From the NCBI GenBank assembly GCA_017483235.1, contig JAFULE010000241.1, forward strand, positions 1 through 14,629: a stretch of DNA of 14,629 bases, written 5' to 3'. Made by a program: the position numbers and the translations under genes. This stretch comes from Faecalibacterium sp. Its GTDB lineage: Bacteria; Bacillota; Clostridia; Oscillospirales; Ruminococcaceae. Below are positions 1-8,712 of the stretch, one piece after another. The notes beneath the pieces are model-generated. The model was not told the origin of the DNA and ran no database searches. It worked only from the letters and a program-made list of their open reading frames with translations. Position 1 is the first letter of the stretch; every line of letters begins with the position of its first letter.

Positions 1-1809
1 GCCTGCAGGGATGATCAGGCTGTATTCGTACCGGGGCGAACCAAACAGCATCGCTCCGCCCAGTGCGGCATGGGCTTCGCTTTCGTCCATGCCTACGATC
101 AAAGGCACCCAGGTAACAGGGATGGGGCCCAGCGAAACGGTCAGGGCAATGCGGTCGTTGATGCGCACCTCAGTAAAGGGGGCCACCGCCTGCTCGATGA
201 CGATGCCTTCCGGCCAATCGCTGTGGATCTGGGTAATGGCACCCACGCTCAGCTTTTTGGAGGCCAGCAGCTTGCTGGCATCATCCAGCGTAAGCGATAC
301 CACCTCAGGCACGGTGGTATCGGTTTTGATCTGGGTACGGCTGACATACAGGAAAACCGTGCTGCCGGCTTCCACAGTGGAACCGGCGGCCGGCTCGGTG
401 CGGATAACAGAGCCAACCTTGACCGATTCGTCCACCGAGTCGATGACCACCACGTTCACCCCCTGATCGATCAGGGCCTGACGGGCCTTTTCTTTTTCGG
501 CATTGGCATAGTCCTCCAGCGTGACATACTGGGTGCCCATGCTGATGGTCAGGGTGACCACCTGCCCCTGCTTGACCGTGCGGCCGCTGCCGGGCGACTG
601 CTTGTATACATAGCCAGCCTCGTAGTTCGAGTTGTACTCCTCGACCCATTCCACCTTTACCTGCTGGGTATCGGCAACGGACTGGGCTTCGGACCGATCA
701 CGGCCACGGTAATCCTCCAGTACAACATCCTCTTTTTTGCTGAACAGAGGGTTGTTGGAGTTTTCCATGATCTGCACACACAGCACCGCGCAGCCAATGG
801 CAAAGGCCACCGTGATGCCGCACAGGATGGGAATGAAGGGGAAGCCCCGCTTTTTCTTTTTTTGAGATGCAGCCTTTTTCTGGGGCTGAGCGGCAGTGGT
901 TTTGTTCTGCTTCATCACTTTATCAATCACCTTTACGGGCGCATTGTCCGTCATGTATTTGTATTCGAACGAAATGGTGGGGTCCTGCTTGAACTTTTGG
1001 ATGTCGGCCAGCATTGCCTCCACATCGGGGTAGCGGTTTTCGGGCTGTTTTGCCATGGCACGCTCGGTGATTTCGACCAGAGCATGGGGCAGCTCGGGGG
1101 CAATTTCAGCCAGCGGCTGGGGCGTGTCCGAGATCTGCTTGATGGCCACCTCGACCACGCTGCCCGACCGGAACGGCAGCTGGCCCGACAGCATTTCGTA
1201 CATCATTACGCCAACAGAATAGATATCGCTTTTGGCGTCGGTCAGATCACCTTTGGCCTGTTCGGGGCTGATGTAATGCACGCTGCCCATTGCCTTGCCG
1301 GTGACCAGCTGATTTTCGGCGCGGGAGATGCGGGCAATGCCAAAGTCCATCATCTTCAGCTCGCCGCTGGACAGCAGCATGATGTTCTGGGGTTTTACGT
1401 CCCGATGCACCACGCCGTTCTGGTGGGCATGCTGCAGCGCGCCCAGAATCTGGCCGATGAAGTGCAGCGTTTCACGCCAGGTGATCTTACCGCCGCGCTG
1501 ATTCAGGTATTCTTTCAGGGTAATACCATCCACATATTCCATTACGATGTACTGTACCTTTTCGGTAACCGAAATGTCGTACACCTTTACAATGTTGGGA
1601 TGATTGAGAATCGAGATGGCTCGCGATTCATTTTTGAAGCGGCGCACCAGATCGGCGTCGTGGCTGAACTCTTCCCGCAGGATCTTGACCGCCACAGTTT
1701 GATTATTGCGCAGATCTTCGGCCTTGTAAACATTGGCCATGCCGCCGGCACCCACTTGCTCTTGCAGTTGGTAGATGCCGTCCAGCTTTTTGCCGATCAG
1801 ATTATCCAT
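1..1809 (-). CDS. prkC: PASTA-domain Ser/Thr protein kinase, PrkC/Stk type (3' end outside window)
   Basis: Membrane Ser/Thr kinase that in Firmicutes senses muropeptides or lipid II and phosphorylates cell-wall, division and translation proteins. I translated 603 codons from ATG 1809 to the window edge with no stop. The kinase domain spans about residues 10-275: glycine loop GAGGMA (20-25), catalytic Lys42, alpha-C Glu61, HRDVKPQN (135-142), DFG (155-157), GSVHYISPEQ (175-184). A basic stretch (QKKKKR, 316-321) precedes one membrane segment (about 323-346), so the kinase is cytoplasmic. Outside follow three PASTA repeats (about 360-425, 426-492, 496-562) and the start of a fourth (from 564). 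The start lies inside the phosphatase gene: ATG and the upstream TAA share 8 nt, with GAGGT upstream, so the pair is translationally coupled. The activation loop has only one Thr (T170), fewer than in B. subtilis PrkC. The C-terminus is not visible. Confidence 0.96.
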   Translation of the reverse strand, partial: MDNLIGKKLDGIYQLQEQVGAGGMANVYKAEDLRNNQTVAVKILREEFSHDADLVRRFKNESRAISILNHPNIVKVYDISVTEKVQYIVMEYVDGITLKEYLNQRGGKITWRETLHFIGQILGALQHAHQNGVVHRDVKPQNIMLLSSGELKMMDFGIARISRAENQLVTGKAMGSVHYISPEQAKGDLTDAKSDIYSVGVMMYEMLSGQLPFRSGSVVEVAIKQISDTPQPLAEIAPELPHALVEITERAMAKQPENRYPDVEAMLADIQKFKQDPTISFEYKYMTDNAPVKVIDKVMKQNKTTAAQPQKKAASQKKKKRGFPFIPILCGITVAFAIGCAVLCVQIMENSNNPLFSKKEDVVLEDYRGRDRSEAQSVADTQQVKVEWVEEYNSNYEAGYVYKQSPGSGRTVKQGQVVTLTISMGTQYVTLEDYANAEKEKARQALIDQGVNVVVIDSVDESVKVGSVIRTEPAAGSTVEAGSTVFLYVSRTQIKTDTTVPEVVSLTLDDASKLLASKKLSVGAITQIHSDWPEGIVIEQAVAPFTEVRINDRIALTVSLGPIPVTWVPLIVGMDESEAHAALGGAMLFGSPRYEYSLIIPAG

Positions 1810-2548
1810 GGGTTACCTCGCTTTCCAGCTGCACAAGCAGCGCCGTGATGTTGTCGGGGCCGCCGTTGAAGTTGGCCGCCTCGATCAGCCGGGCCGGGGC
1901 CTCGTAGAAGGGGGTAGTTTCGAGAATATTCTGGATCTGGGTGGCGGGCACCGCATTGGAAAGCCCGTCCGAGCAAAGCAGCAGAATATCCCCTTTCTGC
2001 ACCGGCAGCGAGGTGTATTCCGGCCGCAGGGTGGCCTCCACCCCAAGGGCCCGGGTGATTACATTCTTTTTGGGGTGATGCTCGGCCTGCTGAGGGGTGA
2101 TGGTACCGCTGTCCACCAGTTCCTGTACATAGGAATGGTCGTGGGTAACCTGCCGCAGCACCCCGCCCCGGCTGAGATAAGCGCGGGAGTCACCTGCGTG
2201 GCACAGATGCGCCATGGGCCCGCGCACCAGAAGGCAGACCGCAGTGGTGCCCATGCCGGCAATTTCGGGATTCTGGCAGGCAAGGTCATAGATTTTGCGG
2301 TTGGCGTACTGCAGCGCATCGGTCAGAAAGATATCCTCCTGGCCCGGACGGGCATCGGCCAGCTGCTGCGCAAAAAACTGCTGCACACTGTCGCACCCCA
2401 CGCGGGAGGCGATTTTACCGCCCCGGGCGCCGCCCATGCCGTCACACACCACAGCCCAGCCCAGACTGTCGCTTTGCTGGCAGGCACGGAAGTCGTCCTG
2501 ATTTTCGCGGCGCACCGCGCCGATATCGGTAATTGCGGCAATTCTCAT
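1802..2548 (-). CDS. prpC: PP2C-family Ser/Thr phosphatase (PrpC/Stp), partner of the kinase
   Basis: Metal-dependent (Mn/Mg) PPM phosphatase that removes phosphate from the adjacent kinase and its substrates; cytoplasmic, 248 aa, the usual size for bacterial Stp/PrpC. Visible motifs: RRENQDD (13-19), VCDGMGG with metal ligand Asp36, GTTAV, HAGDSRAY, LLLCSDGLSN and GGPDNI near the C-terminus, so all the metal-binding Asp motifs are present. The frame is open upstream to 2629, but I start at ATG 2548 because the protein then begins at MRIAAITDIG, as in the family, and AAAGGAGG (2556-2563) sits 7 nt upstream. That ribosome site overlaps the rlmN stop codon. The 3' end overlaps the kinase start by 8 nt. 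No signal peptide or membrane segment. Confidence 0.96.
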   Translation of the reverse strand: MRIAAITDIGAVRRENQDDFRACQQSDSLGWAVVCDGMGGARGGKIASRVGCDSVQQFFAQQLADARPGQEDIFLTDALQYANRKIYDLACQNPEIAGMGTTAVCLLVRGPMAHLCHAGDSRAYLSRGGVLRQVTHDHSYVQELVDSGTITPQQAEHHPKKNVITRALGVEATLRPEYTSLPVQKGDILLLCSDGLSNAVPATQIQNILETTPFYEAPARLIEAANFNGGPDNITALLVQLESEVTHG

Positions 2549-2561
2549 GGCATTGCCTCCT

Positions 2562-3602
2562 TTACAATTGGTTTTGCTGCATTTCTTCCCGGCGCAGCTG
2601 GCCGCAGGCAGCACTGATCTCGCTGCCAAGGCGGCGGCGCACCGTCGCGTTTACGCCCAGATCCTCCAGCTTTTTCTGGAAGCGGCGCACGTTTTCGGCA
2701 TCGGTGGCCGAATAGGGGCTGCCGTCTACCGGGTTGATGGGGATCAGGTTGACATGGGCACCCATGCCCCGGATCAGCTTTGCCAGCTGATGGGCACAGG
2801 CATCGCTGTCGTTAACGCCCCGCACCATGGAATACTCAAAGCTGACACGGCGGCCGGTAACATCCTGATAGCGGCGCACCGCAGGGATGAGTACCTCGAC
2901 CGGGTAGGCGTTGTTGACCGGCATCATTTCGCTGCGGATCTCGTTGTTGGGCGCGTGCAGCGACACCGACAAAGTCAGCTGCAGCTTTTTTTCGGCCAGC
3001 TTATCGATCATGGGCACCACGCCGCAGGTGGACAGGCTGATGTTGCGCATGCCGATATTCACACCGTCGGGCGAGGAGATGATGGACAGAAAATCCATCA
3101 CGTTATCAAAGTTATCCAGCGGCTCACCAATGCCCATCAGCACAATGTGAGACACCCGTTCGCCGGTATCACGCTGGGCAGTATAGATCTGAGCGGCAAT
3201 TTCGCCGGCGGTCAGGTCGCGCACCCGGCCAGCCTGTGTGGAAGCACAGAACCGGCAGCCCATACGGCAGCCCACCTGGGTGGACACACACACCGTGTTG
3301 CCGTAGTGGTAGCGCATCAGCACCGTTTCGATGCAGTTGCCATCAGCCATGCGCAGCAGGTACTTGACCGTGCCGTCCTTTGCCTGCTGTCGGCGCTCGA
3401 TTTCGGGCGCGGCAATGCGATACTGCTCTTCCAGCCTGGCAAGCAGAGCTTTGGGCTGGTCGGTCATGGCCGAAAATTCGGTGACCAGCTTCTGATGCAG
3501 CCAGTGGAAGATCTGCTTTGCGCGGAAGGCCGGCTGGCCCAGCGCTTTTACCTCGGCGGTAAGCTGTTCTAATGTATAAGACGAAATACAGCGTTTATCC
3601 AT
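2562..3602 (-). CDS. rlmN: Dual-specificity RNA methyltransferase RlmN
   Basis: Radical-SAM enzyme that methylates C2 of A2503 in 23S rRNA and A37 of some tRNAs, through a methyl-cysteine intermediate. The protein has 346 aa, normal for the family. The 4Fe-4S ligands are C112, C116 and C119 in CRMGCRFC. The two catalytic cysteines also appear in place: C105 (VCVSTQ, 7 residues before the cluster, as in E. coli C118) and C333 (SAACGQL, matching E. coli C355). SAM-binding GEPLDN (159-164) and the late IPINP motif are present. ATG 3602 is preceded by GAGGAAAA, a modest ribosome site. It is separated from rsmB by 45 nt and its stop lies in the phosphatase ribosome site. The order rsmB-rlmN-prpC-prkC matches B. 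subtilis. Confidence 0.97.
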   Translation of the reverse strand: MDKRCISSYTLEQLTAEVKALGQPAFRAKQIFHWLHQKLVTEFSAMTDQPKALLARLEEQYRIAAPEIERRQQAKDGTVKYLLRMADGNCIETVLMRYHYGNTVCVSTQVGCRMGCRFCASTQAGRVRDLTAGEIAAQIYTAQRDTGERVSHIVLMGIGEPLDNFDNVMDFLSIISSPDGVNIGMRNISLSTCGVVPMIDKLAEKKLQLTLSVSLHAPNNEIRSEMMPVNNAYPVEVLIPAVRRYQDVTGRRVSFEYSMVRGVNDSDACAHQLAKLIRGMGAHVNLIPINPVDGSPYSATDAENVRRFQKKLEDLGVNATVRRRLGSEISAACGQLRREEMQQNQL

Positions 3603-3647
3603 TGCGATTTTCCTCGATGGGATGGGTTTTACAAATAAATGGGAAGC

Positions 3648-4970
3648 TTACTGTTCTTTTTGCAGCGCCGCGATGAAAAAGCCGTCCAATTCGTTTTGCG
3701 GCAGCGACAGCCCGCCAAAGCCGGTGTCGGCCATAGCGGCGGGTTTGTATGCTTCGGGCAGCGGCTGCACCAGCGTAAATTCGGGGTGCTCTGCCAGAAA
3801 AGCTTTGATCTGATGTTGGTTTTCGTCCGGGTTGACGGTACAGGTGGAATACACCAGCCGTCCGCCGGGGCGCAGGGTTTTTGCGGCATTTTCCAGAATC
3901 TTCTTTTGCAGGGCCACCAGTTCCGGCAGGGTATCCAGCGCTTTGTACCGGATATCCGGCTTTTTGGCCAGAATACCAAGGCCGCTGCAGGGCACATCGG
4001 CCAGAATACGATCGGCCCCGGCAAAAGTCGGGTTATACACCGACGCATCGTTGCACAGTGCCTTTACACAGCCGATGCCCATGCGCTGGGCGGCCTTGCG
4101 AATGAGGGAAACACGGTTTTCGCTGACATCACAGCTGTAAAGAGTGCCTTGATCCCCCATCTGCTGGGCGATAGTAAGAGTTTTGCCGCCGGGGGCAGCA
4201 CACAGATCCACCACCGTTTCGCCGGGCTTTGCCCCCACTGCCAGCGCAGCCAGCTGGCTGGTCTGGCCTTCCACATGGTAAAAGCCCTTTTGAAAGGCGG
4301 CACTGTCGGCCGGACTGCCGGCCAGCTGTGCCAGCACACAGCCCGGAAAGGGCCCGGGCACCGCACGTTTTGCGCCTTCGGCCAGCAGCGCCTTGCACAG
4401 CACCGCTTCGCCGGTGCGCAGGGTGTTTGCCCGCAGGGCCGTATCGGCAGCAGGCTGCAGCCCGGTGAGAATTTCTTCGGCCGACTGCGGGTAATGGGCA
4501 AGGAAAAATTCTGCCACCGGCAGGCTGACCGATCCCAACACCGCCAAACGATGGGCCGGGCTTTGGTACGGCTCTGCCGCCAGATCACCGTCGAACGCAA
4601 TGGCACGGCGCAGCACCGCATTGACCAGACCGGATGCACTGGACTTTTTGAAAGCACGGGTCAGCTTGACCGCCTCGTTGACGGCAGCCGAAGCCGGCAC
4701 ACCCATATACCGGGCCTGTGCCAGACCGCTGCGCAGAATGGCACGCACCGCGCCGTCCAGCTTTTCGATCTTTTTCTGCAGAAATTTATTCAGGATGTGA
4801 TCCAGCGTGACCTGATGCTCCAGCACGGCGTAAAACACTGCACCGGCAAAGGCACGGTCGCGCGGGTCGGGCAGCGGATGCTTTTTCAGTTCGGCGTCCA
4901 GCACCAGATTGGCGTAGCCGCCTTCCTCCTGATGCAGCAGGGCCTGCACCGCCAGATAACGGGCGGTCAC
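3648..4970 (-). CDS. rsmB: 16S rRNA (cytosine-967-C5) methyltransferase RsmB
   Basis: SAM-dependent methyltransferase that makes m5C967 in 16S rRNA. 440 aa from a GTG start. The N-terminal NusB-like RNA-binding domain spans about 1-130, and the C-terminal Rossmann methyltransferase domain about 230-440. SAM motif I is DLCAAPGGKT (255-264). The two cysteines of RNA m5C enzymes are both present: C328 in ADVPCSG and nucleophile C377 in YSTCT. The C-terminus ELDGFFIAAL is typical. The open frame continues far upstream inside fmt, but the homologous protein begins at TARYLAVQAL. GTG 4970 overlaps the fmt stop as GTGA, with AAGGGGA about 8 nt upstream in fmt, so translational coupling decides the start. 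The usual Trp of the SxPxW segment is Phe here (about residue 155). Confidence 0.95.
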   Translation of the reverse strand: MTARYLAVQALLHQEEGGYANLVLDAELKKHPLPDPRDRAFAGAVFYAVLEHQVTLDHILNKFLQKKIEKLDGAVRAILRSGLAQARYMGVPASAAVNEAVKLTRAFKKSSASGLVNAVLRRAIAFDGDLAAEPYQSPAHRLAVLGSVSLPVAEFFLAHYPQSAEEILTGLQPAADTALRANTLRTGEAVLCKALLAEGAKRAVPGPFPGCVLAQLAGSPADSAAFQKGFYHVEGQTSQLAALAVGAKPGETVVDLCAAPGGKTLTIAQQMGDQGTLYSCDVSENRVSLIRKAAQRMGIGCVKALCNDASVYNPTFAGADRILADVPCSGLGILAKKPDIRYKALDTLPELVALQKKILENAAKTLRPGGRLVYSTCTVNPDENQHQIKAFLAEHPEFTLVQPLPEAYKPAAMADTGFGGLSLPQNELDGFFIAALQKEQ

Positions 4971-5890
4971 AGGGTGTCCCCTTTCTTCAGCCGCTGGCCG
5001 GCCGCAAAAGCCACACCGTCCATCGGCTTCGAGCCTTCGGGCACCAGCTTCAGCAGCTCGATGGCGCCTTCGCCGCAGGCAATCGTAAGGGGCTTGGTAG
5101 CCAGAACAGTGCCCGGCGCTGCCGACTGCGGCAGTGCAGAAACGCGGGTTTCCAGCACCTTGACCTTTTTGCCGCTGCCGGTCACAAACCAGGCGGCAGG
5201 CCAGGGGTTCATGCCGCGCACCCAGTTGTGGATGTGGCCGGCGGACTGGGTCAGCTGAAACTCGGCCAGTTCCTTGGTCAGCATGGGGGCCATGGTGGCC
5301 TTGGCATGATCCTGCGGCTGCGCAGCAAGGTCGCCCGCTTCCAGCTGAGGCAGCATTCTGCAAAGCAGCTGTGCGCCCACCGCGGTAACACGGTCGAACA
5401 GCTCGCCGCTGGTTTCGTTTTCACCAATGGACACCTTTTCGCAGACCAGAATGGCACCGGTATCCAGCCCTTCTTCCATCTGCTGGATGCACACGCCGGT
5501 TTCGGCATCGCCGTTGAGTACCGCCCACTGTACCGGGGCGCTGCCGCGGTATTTGGGTAGCAGCGAAACGTGCAGATTGATGCAGCCGTACTTGGGCATG
5601 GCCAGCACCGAAGCGGGCAAAATGCAGCCGTAGGCCACCACCACGATCAGGTCGGGGGCAAGGGCACGGATATTCTCGTCCTCGCCGCCGTCCCGCAGGG
5701 TGTGGGGCTGGTACACCGGGGTACCGTGGGCCAGTGCCACCGTTTTTGCCGGGGGTGCGGTAAGCACCTGCTTGCGACCCACCGGCTTATCCCGCCGGGT
5801 GTATACCGCACAGATCTCATGCCCGGCCGCATACAGTGCTTCCAGACAGGCGGCAGCAATATCAGGGGTGCCCATGAACAGGATGCGCAT
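4967..5890 (-). CDS. fmt: Methionyl-tRNA formyltransferase
   Basis: Transfers formyl from 10-formyl-tetrahydrofolate to Met-tRNAfMet, making the bacterial initiator. 307 aa, normal length. The N-terminal formyltransferase fold opens with MRILFMGTPD. The catalytic triad is visible: Asn105 and His107 in CINLHVSLLPKYRG and Asp143 in GLDTG. The C-terminal OB-like tRNA-binding domain covers about 205-307, including WVRGMNPWPAAW. The start codon ATG 5890 shares one base with the deformylase stop (TGATG), and the stop overlaps the rsmB GTG by four bases. Formylation and deformylation are thus encoded back to back and probably coupled. Nothing in the protein looks unusual. Confidence 0.97.
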   Translation of the reverse strand: MRILFMGTPDIAAACLEALYAAGHEICAVYTRRDKPVGRKQVLTAPPAKTVALAHGTPVYQPHTLRDGGEDENIRALAPDLIVVVAYGCILPASVLAMPKYGCINLHVSLLPKYRGSAPVQWAVLNGDAETGVCIQQMEEGLDTGAILVCEKVSIGENETSGELFDRVTAVGAQLLCRMLPQLEAGDLAAQPQDHAKATMAPMLTKELAEFQLTQSAGHIHNWVRGMNPWPAAWFVTGSGKKVKVLETRVSALPQSAAPGTVLATKPLTIACGEGAIELLKLVPEGSKPMDGVAFAAGQRLKKGDTL

Positions 5891-6387
5891 CAGTCCTCAC
5901 TCTCCTTATAGGGAACGCCGGACTCCATAATGGTAATGCCCTCGAGATGATCGTACTCGTGCTGCAGGCAGCGGCCCAGCAGGCCGTCGGCTTCGATCTC
6001 AAACCATTCGCCGTTGCGGTCCTGCGCGCGCATCTTGATGGCTTCGGGCCGGGTGACGATCTGGGTCTTGCCGGGGAAGGACAGGCAGCCCTCGGCGGCG
6101 GTTTCTTCCTCTTCGGTGACAGCCAGAATCTCGGGGTTAACGAAATCGATGAACTTGTATTCGTAATCCTCAGGGATCTCGTCGGGGCAGTCGGTGGTGT
6201 CCCACACGACAAACAGGCGGCGCATCATGCCCACCTGCGGGCCGGCCAGACCGATGCCCTCGGCAGCGATCATGGTTTCGCGCATATCGTCCAGCAGGGT
6301 GGCCAGACGGTCGTCAAACTTGGTAACAGGGCGGCAGACCTTTTTCAGAATCGGGTCGCCATCCTTTACAACAGTACGGATTGCCAT
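5890..6387 (-). CDS. def: Peptide deformylase
   Basis: Metalloenzyme that removes the N-formyl group from nascent proteins at the ribosome exit. 165 aa, near the family norm. The three PDF motifs are present: GIGLAGPQ (44-51; the family usually has GIGLAAPQ, so one Ala is Gly), EGCLS (99-103) with metal ligand Cys101, and HEYDH (143-147) with ligands His143 and His147 and catalytic Glu144. ATG 6387 has a strong AAGGAGG (6397-6403) 9 nt upstream. It follows priA by 32 nt and runs into fmt with a one-base overlap. The EGCLSFPG form is typical of this subfamily. Confidence 0.97.
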   Translation of the reverse strand: MAIRTVVKDGDPILKKVCRPVTKFDDRLATLLDDMRETMIAAEGIGLAGPQVGMMRRLFVVWDTTDCPDEIPEDYEYKFIDFVNPEILAVTEEEETAAEGCLSFPGKTQIVTRPEAIKMRAQDRNGEWFEIEADGLLGRCLQHEYDHLEGITIMESGVPYKESED

Positions 6388-6419
6388 GGTGTTGTTCCTC
6401 CTTATACGGTGGGCGGCGG

Positions 6420-8675
6420 TTACAGGTCGCCGTCCGAATTCATGTCAATGGTCACTGCTGCCTTTGCGGGCAGCTTTTCCTGTTCATACAGGGCAAGCAC
6501 ACTGCCAAGCAATGTGCGGAAAGCATTGTCGTTGCGGCATTTGATGGTGAGCTTGTAGCGGTAGCGCTCGTTGACCATCAGGATCCCGGCCGGGGCGGGG
6601 CCAAGCACCCGCAGCGGCATTTTGGGCTGCAGCGCGGCCTGCTGGCCCAGCAGCGCCGCAAAGCGGTTGGCCGCCTGCGCCACCTGCTGCTCGTTTGTGC
6701 CGGTAAAGCCGGCCACACACAAGCTGCAGAAGGGCGGGTACAGCCCCAGCTTGCGGAACGCGATCTCCTGCCCGAAAAAGGCTTTATAGTCCTGTTGAGC
6801 CGCCAGATTCAGCACCGGGTTGCCGGGGTCCACCGTCTGGATGATGGCATGGCCCGGGCTTTCGGCACGGCCGCCGCGGCCCACCACCTGGGTGATCAGG
6901 CTGAACACCGTTTCAAAAGCGCGGAAGCCCTGCGCAAACAGCAGTGAGTCGATGCCCAGAACCCCCACCAGCGTCACATCGGGGAAATCCAGCCCCTTGG
7001 CCACCATCTGAGTACCCAGCAGAATATCGTATTCATGCCGGGCGAAGCGAGCCAACAGCTTTTCGTGGGCATCCTTGCCGGAGGTAGAATCCTGATCCAT
7101 GCGCAGGATGCGGGCTGTGGGGAACAGTTCCGCCAGCTCCTCTTCGGCTTTCTGGGTACCAAAGCCGGTGTAGTTCAGCTTGCCGCCGCAGCTGCATTTG
7201 GTGGGCACCGGGGCAAGAGTGCTGCCGCAGTAATGGCACAGCAGCTGCTTTTTGGCCTTGTGGTAGACCATGGGCACGCTGCACTTGGCACATTTCAGCA
7301 CCTCGCCGCAATCGGCACACATGGCCACGGTCTGGTAGCCGCGGCGGTTGAGCAGCAGAATGGTCTGTTTTTTCTGCTCCAGATTTCTGCGGATGGCATC
7401 CTCCAGCCGCAGGCTGATATCGCGCGGGTTGCCGGATGCCAGCTCGGCCCGCATATCCACCAGCTCTACGCTGGGCAGCGGGTTTCCGCCGTAGCGCTGG
7501 GTCAGCTCCACCAGCTGGTAGCGGCCATTGACCGCCGCCTCGTAGCTTTCAATGGAGGGGGTGGCCGATGCCAGCAGCAGCAGCGCGCCATTGTCGGCGG
7601 CACGCTTTTTGGCCACATCATGGGCGGCGTACCGCGGGGCGGATTCGGAGCGATAGGTATGCTCCTGCTCTTCGTCAATGATGATCAGGCCGATGTTTTC
7701 CAGTGGGGCAAACACCGCGCTGCGGGTGCCCACCACAATGTCGGCACCGCCGTCCTGAATCATCTGCCACTGCAGCAGACGTTCGGTGTGGTTGAGGGCG
7801 GAATGCTGCACCGCCACCCGTTTGCCGAAGGTGGATTTCAGCCGCAGAATCATCTGCGGGGTCAGGCTGATCTCGGGCACCAGCACCAGCGCCTTGCGGC
7901 CCAGCGCCAGACAGCGCTCGATCAGCTTTAAAAACACCAGCGTTTTGCCGCTGCCGGTCACCCCATACAGCAAAGCTGCGTGGGGTTTGCCGCTTTGCAG
8001 ATGCGGGGCCAAGGCATTGTAAGCCGCCTGCTGTGCATCGGTAAGGGCGATGGGCTCGGCGTTTTGCGGAATGTGGCTGTACAGGTCGATGACCTTGTTT
8101 ACCTTTTCGCAGGCCAGCACGCCCTTGCTGCACAGGTTATCCAGCACCGCCTTGCTGACCCCCAGTTCTTCCAGCTGGTGCTGGGTGCGGGCGCCGCCCC
8201 GCAAAAGGGTGACCGCCAGCAGCTGCTTTGCGGTGGGATGAGGCTTTGCGGGCAGCTCGCCTGCCAGCGAATAGCTGTTTTCGGTGTGGCGCACCAGCTG
8301 CTTTTGCAGCACCGGGGTCACACCGTCGGCGGCAAGGGCCGGCTTATACTGTGCGCCGTAGGGAATGACCGCCTTGACCGCCTCGTACCAGGTACAGAAG
8401 GTGCGGTTGCGCAGAAACTGCACCAGCGCCAGCAGCTCGTCGGTGAGGTTGGCCGATTCGGGGGCAAGGTCGAACAGATATTTCAGCCTTGCACTTTCCG
8501 GCTCGGCATCCACGGCCAGCACCACCCCCATGCGGGGCTTGGAGCCGCGGCCGAAGGGCACCAGCACCATGCTGCCCCGGCGTACCGCCTGCTGGTCGGG
8601 CAGAACGGCGTAGGTATACAACTTATCGAAATGGAAGGTGGCGTTGCTTACGGCGACCTGCACGGTCTTTGGCAT
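6420..8675 (-). CDS. priA: Primosomal protein N' (replication restart helicase PriA)
   Basis: Superfamily 2 3'-5' DNA helicase that recognises stalled forks and loads the replicative helicase. 751 aa, close to the usual 730-800. The N-terminal 3'-end-binding domain is about 1-105. The helicase core has Walker A GVTGSGKT (238-245), Walker B DEEQEH (334-339), SATPS (370-374) and GTQMVAKGLDFPDV (554-567). A zinc insert lies between the helicase motifs: C453/C456, C462/C465, C480/C483 and C494/C496. The last pair is CxC rather than the usual CxxC. ATG 8675 has AAGGGGAG about 10 nt upstream. It begins 37 nt after gmk; in B. subtilis rpoZ and coaBC stand between these two genes, and here there is no room for them. 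Confidence 0.97.
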   Translation of the reverse strand: MPKTVQVAVSNATFHFDKLYTYAVLPDQQAVRRGSMVLVPFGRGSKPRMGVVLAVDAEPESARLKYLFDLAPESANLTDELLALVQFLRNRTFCTWYEAVKAVIPYGAQYKPALAADGVTPVLQKQLVRHTENSYSLAGELPAKPHPTAKQLLAVTLLRGGARTQHQLEELGVSKAVLDNLCSKGVLACEKVNKVIDLYSHIPQNAEPIALTDAQQAAYNALAPHLQSGKPHAALLYGVTGSGKTLVFLKLIERCLALGRKALVLVPEISLTPQMILRLKSTFGKRVAVQHSALNHTERLLQWQMIQDGGADIVVGTRSAVFAPLENIGLIIIDEEQEHTYRSESAPRYAAHDVAKKRAADNGALLLLASATPSIESYEAAVNGRYQLVELTQRYGGNPLPSVELVDMRAELASGNPRDISLRLEDAIRRNLEQKKQTILLLNRRGYQTVAMCADCGEVLKCAKCSVPMVYHKAKKQLLCHYCGSTLAPVPTKCSCGGKLNYTGFGTQKAEEELAELFPTARILRMDQDSTSGKDAHEKLLARFARHEYDILLGTQMVAKGLDFPDVTLVGVLGIDSLLFAQGFRAFETVFSLITQVVGRGGRAESPGHAIIQTVDPGNPVLNLAAQQDYKAFFGQEIAFRKLGLYPPFCSLCVAGFTGTNEQQVAQAANRFAALLGQQAALQPKMPLRVLGPAPAGILMVNERYRYKLTIKCRNDNAFRTLLGSVLALYEQEKLPAKAAVTIDMNSDGDL

Positions 8676-8712
8676 GGCGGCACTTCTCCCCTTTCGATGG
8701 TTTTGGTAAAGC

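Noticed and set aside
70..1848. 592-codon open frame on the plus strand
   Set aside because: It lies wholly opposite the kinase gene, has no family resemblance and reflects codon bias of the GC-rich minus-strand gene.
3639..5258. 539-codon plus-strand open frame
   Set aside because: Antisense to rsmB and part of fmt; no start site or motif.
4971..5363. Longer rsmB start inside fmt
   Set aside because: The additional 131 residues are out-of-frame fmt sequence; GTG 4970 with its overlap and ribosome site gives the normal N-terminus.
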